From positions 2,976,001 to 3,040,000 of the forward strand of contig VNWV01000002.1 of the NCBI GenBank assembly GCA_009801085.1: a stretch of DNA of 64,000 nt, in the 5' to 3' direction. The notes under the pieces were generated by a model. It had not been told where the DNA came from. It did no database searches and was given only the letters and a program-made list of their open reading frames with translations. Positions 60,618 to 64,000 of the stretch are shown piece after piece; within the stretch, counting starts at the first letter, position 1, and every line of letters starts with the position of its first letter. The stretch comes from Lasiodiplodia sp. COLG20. Lineage: Eukaryota; Ascomycota; Dothideomycetes; Botryosphaeriales; Botryosphaeriaceae. A program made the translations under genes and the position numbers.

Positions 60618-61410
60618 TATTATAAACTTTAAAAAATATAGACTTTATAACTTTAAGAGTAGAAAGTCCGTACGAGAAAACTTACTATAAAAACTAATAA
60701 GTCTCGCGGACGAAAGAGCTATATAGCTCTAGATTCTATACGAAAATCTAAAGAATACGAAATAACGGCGCGTATAAAAATACTAGTAGATAGTAGTCGA
60801 AGTCCGTACGAAAAGAACGTCTACGAAGACGCGATAACTTTAGAAGAAAGTACGAACTAGAGAATTCTCTACGAAACGAAGAACTATAAAGTTAAGCTAA
60901 AAGTTAAAGATCTAGACGTATAATCGTTCTAAAAAAGCGTATAAAGATAAAAAGCCGAAAAATAGATAAAAAAGAGAAACGAATAAGATATAATACGATA
61001 TTATAATTATTTAGCGAAGCTAGAAGACGAATATTAAAAATATACTTTAAGCGTCTAAGTTACGTATAAAATCTATTTATACTCTTAACTAAGAGTATAG
61101 CTAAAGAATACTCTCTATTAACGATATTATTAAGTAATATTCTTATCTAAGAGTATACTAGATTATAACTAGCTTTTCTATAGTATATAGATATACTTAT
61201 TAGCTAGATACTTAATCCTTCGTAGTTAACTTAAAGTTCTAATCGAGACTCTTTAGTTAGAAGTAACTAACTTACTATATATCGTATAATTACGCGATAC
61301 TCTCTTATCTAATTATTATTCTTTCTCTCTTATCTCTTTAAGATAAACTCTACGGTTTATCCATTCTACTAAGTAACTTCGAAGCTTAGTAGAAGAAGCC
61401 TACCGTTATA
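60618..61410 (+). repeat. 3' LTR
   Basis: 793 bases, starting TATTATAAACTTTAAAAAAT and ending ACCGTTATA. It is about 30 bases longer than the 5' LTR, mainly through an indel before the GATTATAACTAGC block. Confidence 0.85.
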
Positions 61411-61657
61411 ATAACTAGCTTTTCTATAGTATATAAATATATTTATTAGCTAGACTTTTAATTCTTTATAGTTAACTTAAAGTTTTAATTTAATTTTATT
61501 AATTTAGAGATAACTAACTTACTATATATTATATAATTATATAATACTTTTTTACTAAATTATTATTTCTTCTCTTTTATCTCTTTAAGATAAACTCTAC
61601 GGTTTATCTAATTTACTAAGCGACTTTAAAGCTTAGTAAAAAAAGTCTATTATTATA
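61411..61657 (+). repeat. Partial LTR in tandem after the 3' LTR
   Basis: 247 bases that repeat only the last third of the LTR, starting precisely at ATAACTAGCTTTTCTATAGT and running to TCTATTATTATA. It abuts the 3' LTR with no spacer. Confidence 0.75.
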
Positions 61658-61772
61658 AATACTAGAAATAATTATCTTTAACTATAATATTTATTTTTAT
61701 ACTCGATTCTAGTAAACTTTAATAAATAAATTAAAAATAAGATATAAGCTATTTACTATCTTTTATTTTTAG

Positions 61773-62581
61773 TATAATAATAGACTTTTTTTACTAAGCT
61801 TTAAAGTCGCTTAATAGATTAAATAAACCATAGAGTTTATCTTAAAGAGATAAAAGAGAAGAAATAATAATTTAGTAAAAAAGTATTATATAATTATATA
61901 ATATATAGTAAGTTAGTTATCTCTAAATTAATAAAATTAAATTAAAACTTTAAGTTAACTATAAAGAATTAAAAGTCTAGCTAATAAATATATTTATATA
62001 CTATAGAAAAGCTAGTTATAATCTAAAAATAATTACTATTATTAATTATTTTATATATTAATAAAATAGTCGCTAAGACTAATTATCTAAATAATAAATT
62101 AGATAATTATAGTTATTAGCTATTCTATAGAGCGTACGTAACTTAGACGCTTAGAGTACTTTTTTAATATTCGTCTTTTAGCTTTATAAAATAATAATAA
62201 TAATATACTATATCTTATTTATTCTTTTTTTATCTACTTTTTAACTTCTTACTTTCGTATACTACTTTAAAGTAATTATACGTTTAGACTTTTAACTTTT
62301 AACTTAACTTTATAGTTCTTTATCTTATAAAAGATCTTTTAGTTCGTACTTTTTTTTAGAGTTATTACGTTTTTATAGACGTTCTTTTTATATAAACTTT
62401 AACTACTATTTACTAGTATTTTTATACGCGCTATCGTCTTATATTCTCTAGATTTTTATATAAAATTTAAGACCGTACGACTCTTTTATTTATAAGACTT
62501 ATTAGTTTTTATAGTAAGTTTTTTCGTACGTACTTTCTATTTTTAAAGTTATAAAGTTTATATTCTCTAAAGTTTATAATA
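61773..62581 (-). repeat. Solo LTR, inverted
   Basis: About 809 bases, the reverse complement of the LTR. The LTR end is at TATAATAATAGAC (61,773) and the LTR start at the complement of TATTATAAACTTTAGAGAAT (62,581). Its first 250 bases form an inverted repeat with the partial LTR at 61,411-61,657, across a 115-base spacer. Confidence 0.75.
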
Positions 62582-62612
62582 CTTAGATAGATAGTTAAAT
62601 AAAACGGCTTAA

Positions 62613-63385
62613 TATAACGGTAGACTTCTTCTACTAAGCTTTAAAGTTACTTAGTAGGTTAGATAAATCGTAGAGTTTATTTTAAAGAAATAAGAGAGAA
62701 AGAATAATAATTAAACGAGAAAGTATTACGTAATTATATAGTATATAGTAAGCCGATTATCTCTAAATTAATAGAACTTAAATTAAAACTTTAAGTTAAC
62801 TACGAAGAGTTAAGTATCTAGCTAACGAGTATATCTATATACTATAGAAGAGCTAGCTATAATCTAGTATAATAGATCTATCTCTTATAGATCTAAGAGT
62901 ATTAGATTTATAAAAGTTAAATCTATATAAATCTAACGTAGAGTATATATAATCTAGACGCTTAGAGTATTATTTTAATATTCGTTTTTTAACTCTACTA
63001 AGCGATCGTAATATCGTATTATATCTTACTCGTTTTTCTTTTTATCTACTTTTTATCTTTACGTACTACTTCGAAACGATTATACGTTTAAATCTTTAGT
63101 TTTTAATCTAACTTTATAGTTCTTTATCTTATAGAAAATTCTTTAGTTCGTATTTCTCTCTAGAGTTAGTACGTTTTTATAAACGTTCTTTCTATACGAG
63201 CTTCGATTATTATCTACTAGTATTTTCGTACGCGCCGTCGTTTCGCGTTCTCTAGATTTTCGTACGAAATCTAAAATCGTACGACTTTTTAGCTCGTAAG
63301 ACTTTTTAATTCTTACAGCGAACTTTTTCGTACGGACTTTCTATTCTTAAAGTTATAAAGTCTATATTCTCTAGAGTTCGTAATA
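62613..63385 (-). repeat. Second solo LTR, inverted
   Basis: About 773 bases in the same inverted orientation, from TATAACGGTAGAC to GAGTTCGTAATA (63,385). It is separated from the previous solo LTR by only 31 bases. Confidence 0.75.
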
Positions 63386-63399
63386 CTTAACTAGATCTT

Positions 63400-64000
63400 A
63401 AAGAAATATCTATAAAGCTACGTAAACTACTAGTAAAATAACTAAGTAGAACTTTTATTTCTAGCTTAATTTACTTATAATAGTATAGTAACAAAAACTA
63501 CTTAAAAAACGCCGTTTTATATTAACTTTAAATTCGAGTTTTAAGTCTACGAAGAACTTATTTTATAAAAAAATATCGTATAAAAAAAGATACTCTAGAC
63601 GAAATAACTAAAAAGACTATATTAAAGTCTAGTTTAAAATATAGAATTTATTAACTACTATATAGCTATATATTATAATCGTAGACGCTAAAAGCTACCA
63701 CCTCTAAAGAAAAAAGATAAAGTCTAGCTTTTTACTAAAAATCTAAAAACTAAACGACTAAGTTCTAAATTAAATTATAGAAAAATTAATTTCTTTAAAA
63801 TTAAATAAAAACTTTTCTCTATTACTTATAAACTTAAATTATCTAAAAATATACGCTAAAGTCTAGTCTTCTACGTAGCGCTTTTTAAACTAGTATTATA
63901 AAACGTTTAAATACTAGAATATCTCGAGAAATAAATTTAATTCGAAGACGTATAAGAATAAAATATTAAAAAAATTCTAGATAGTAAATAGAATTTTAAC
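63400..64000 (+). pseudogene. Ty3/gypsy integrase C terminus, second plus-strand copy (cut by window end)
   Basis: Plus-strand translation near 63,700-63,960 reads PPLKKKDKV, then LFTKNLKTKRLSSKLNYRKI, KLSKNIR, LVFYVALFKLVL and KKILDSK close to the window end, with RIP stops between. This is the GPY/F module and the start of a chromodomain. It belongs to a different copy from the one at 52,803-61,410 and is cut by the window edge. Confidence 0.7.

Larger units (their letters stand above)
52803..61410 (+). mobile_element. Ty3/gypsy chromovirus retrotransposon with both LTRs, RIP-inactivated
   Basis: 8.6 kb from 5' LTR (52,803-53,566) to 3' LTR (60,618-61,410). Order: LTR, gag, zinc knuckle, protease, RT, RNase H, integrase, chromodomain, LTR; this order and the terminal chromodomain define chromoviruses. 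All reading frames are broken by stops at former Gln/Trp codons. No matching 5-base target duplication is obvious; the 3' flank is another piece of LTR. Confidence 0.88.
44994..64000. repeat. RIP-degraded AT-rich transposon block
   Basis: 19 kb in which CA and TG dinucleotides are nearly absent while TA and CG persist, so Gln codons appear as TAA/TAG. This is the expected result of RIP (C to T in CpA on both strands). No intact gene remains. A few TG/CA survive between about 55,200 and 57,400. The contents are nested DNA transposons and Ty3/gypsy elements, listed below. The boundary with the GH2 gene is sharp, within about 60 bases. Confidence 0.93.

Noticed and set aside
44994..64000. Alternative genetic code or intact gypsy proteins with stop readthrough
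   Set aside because: The stops coincide with general loss of CA/TG dinucleotides in coding and non-coding parts alike, which RIP explains; nearby genes use standard stops.

Overview
The window reads as genomic DNA of a filamentous ascomycete (Pezizomycotina, perhaps Dothideomycetes; class is a guess). The evidence is many 48-125 nt GT..AG introns, intron-containing histone genes arranged as a divergent H2A/H2B pair, fungal family members (SQS1, ATG4, CP2/grainyhead-like factor, fungal ureidoglycolate lyase), and a long AT-rich tail in which CA/TG dinucleotides are almost absent, the signature of repeat-induced point mutation (RIP). All exon boundaries were worked out by hand from splice motifs and frame continuity; none is confirmed by transcripts.

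Layout. 1-44,993 is gene-rich euchromatin with 19 genes: the 3' end of condensin SMC4; a BTB/POZ protein (-); a triple-KH RNA-binding protein (-); a coiled-coil protein that may be the CENP-K/Sim4 kinetochore subunit; ribosomal protein L29 in four tiny exons; an unrecognised coiled-coil/Ser-rich protein; a CP2/grainyhead transcription factor; ureidoglycolate lyase (-); a GCNA-type SprT protease with HMG box (-); a sulfotransferase-fold protein, an arylsulfotransferase-family secreted/membrane protein and an MFS transporter in a row; SQS1 (R3H/G-patch, -) with an in-frame TAG; ATG4; H2B (-)/H2A (+); a complex I LYR subunit (-) divergent from KGD2 (E2 of 2-oxoglutarate dehydrogenase); and a glycoside hydrolase family 2 enzyme whose last exon ends at the edge of the AT-rich block.

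44,994-64,000 is one RIP-degraded block of nested transposons. From left to right it holds a cluster of terminal-inverted-repeat elements sharing the terminus GTAATTACTAAA, including a 3.87-kb copy that carries the wreck of a Mutator-like (MULE) transposase; a minus-strand Ty3/gypsy RNase H fragment cut by an 8.6-kb Ty3/gypsy chromovirus with both LTRs, gag, protease, RT, RNase H, integrase and chromodomain all still recognisable; then one tandem partial and two inverted solo LTRs of the same family; and finally a plus-strand integrase end of another gypsy copy running off the window.

Most genes are ordinary housekeeping genes. The observations most worth checking are the SQS1 stop codon, the MULE plus its short derivatives, the LTR arrangement, and the sulfotransferase/arylsulfotransferase/transporter neighbourhood. 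I found no CRISPR, tRNA or rRNA gene and no clearly new biological system.
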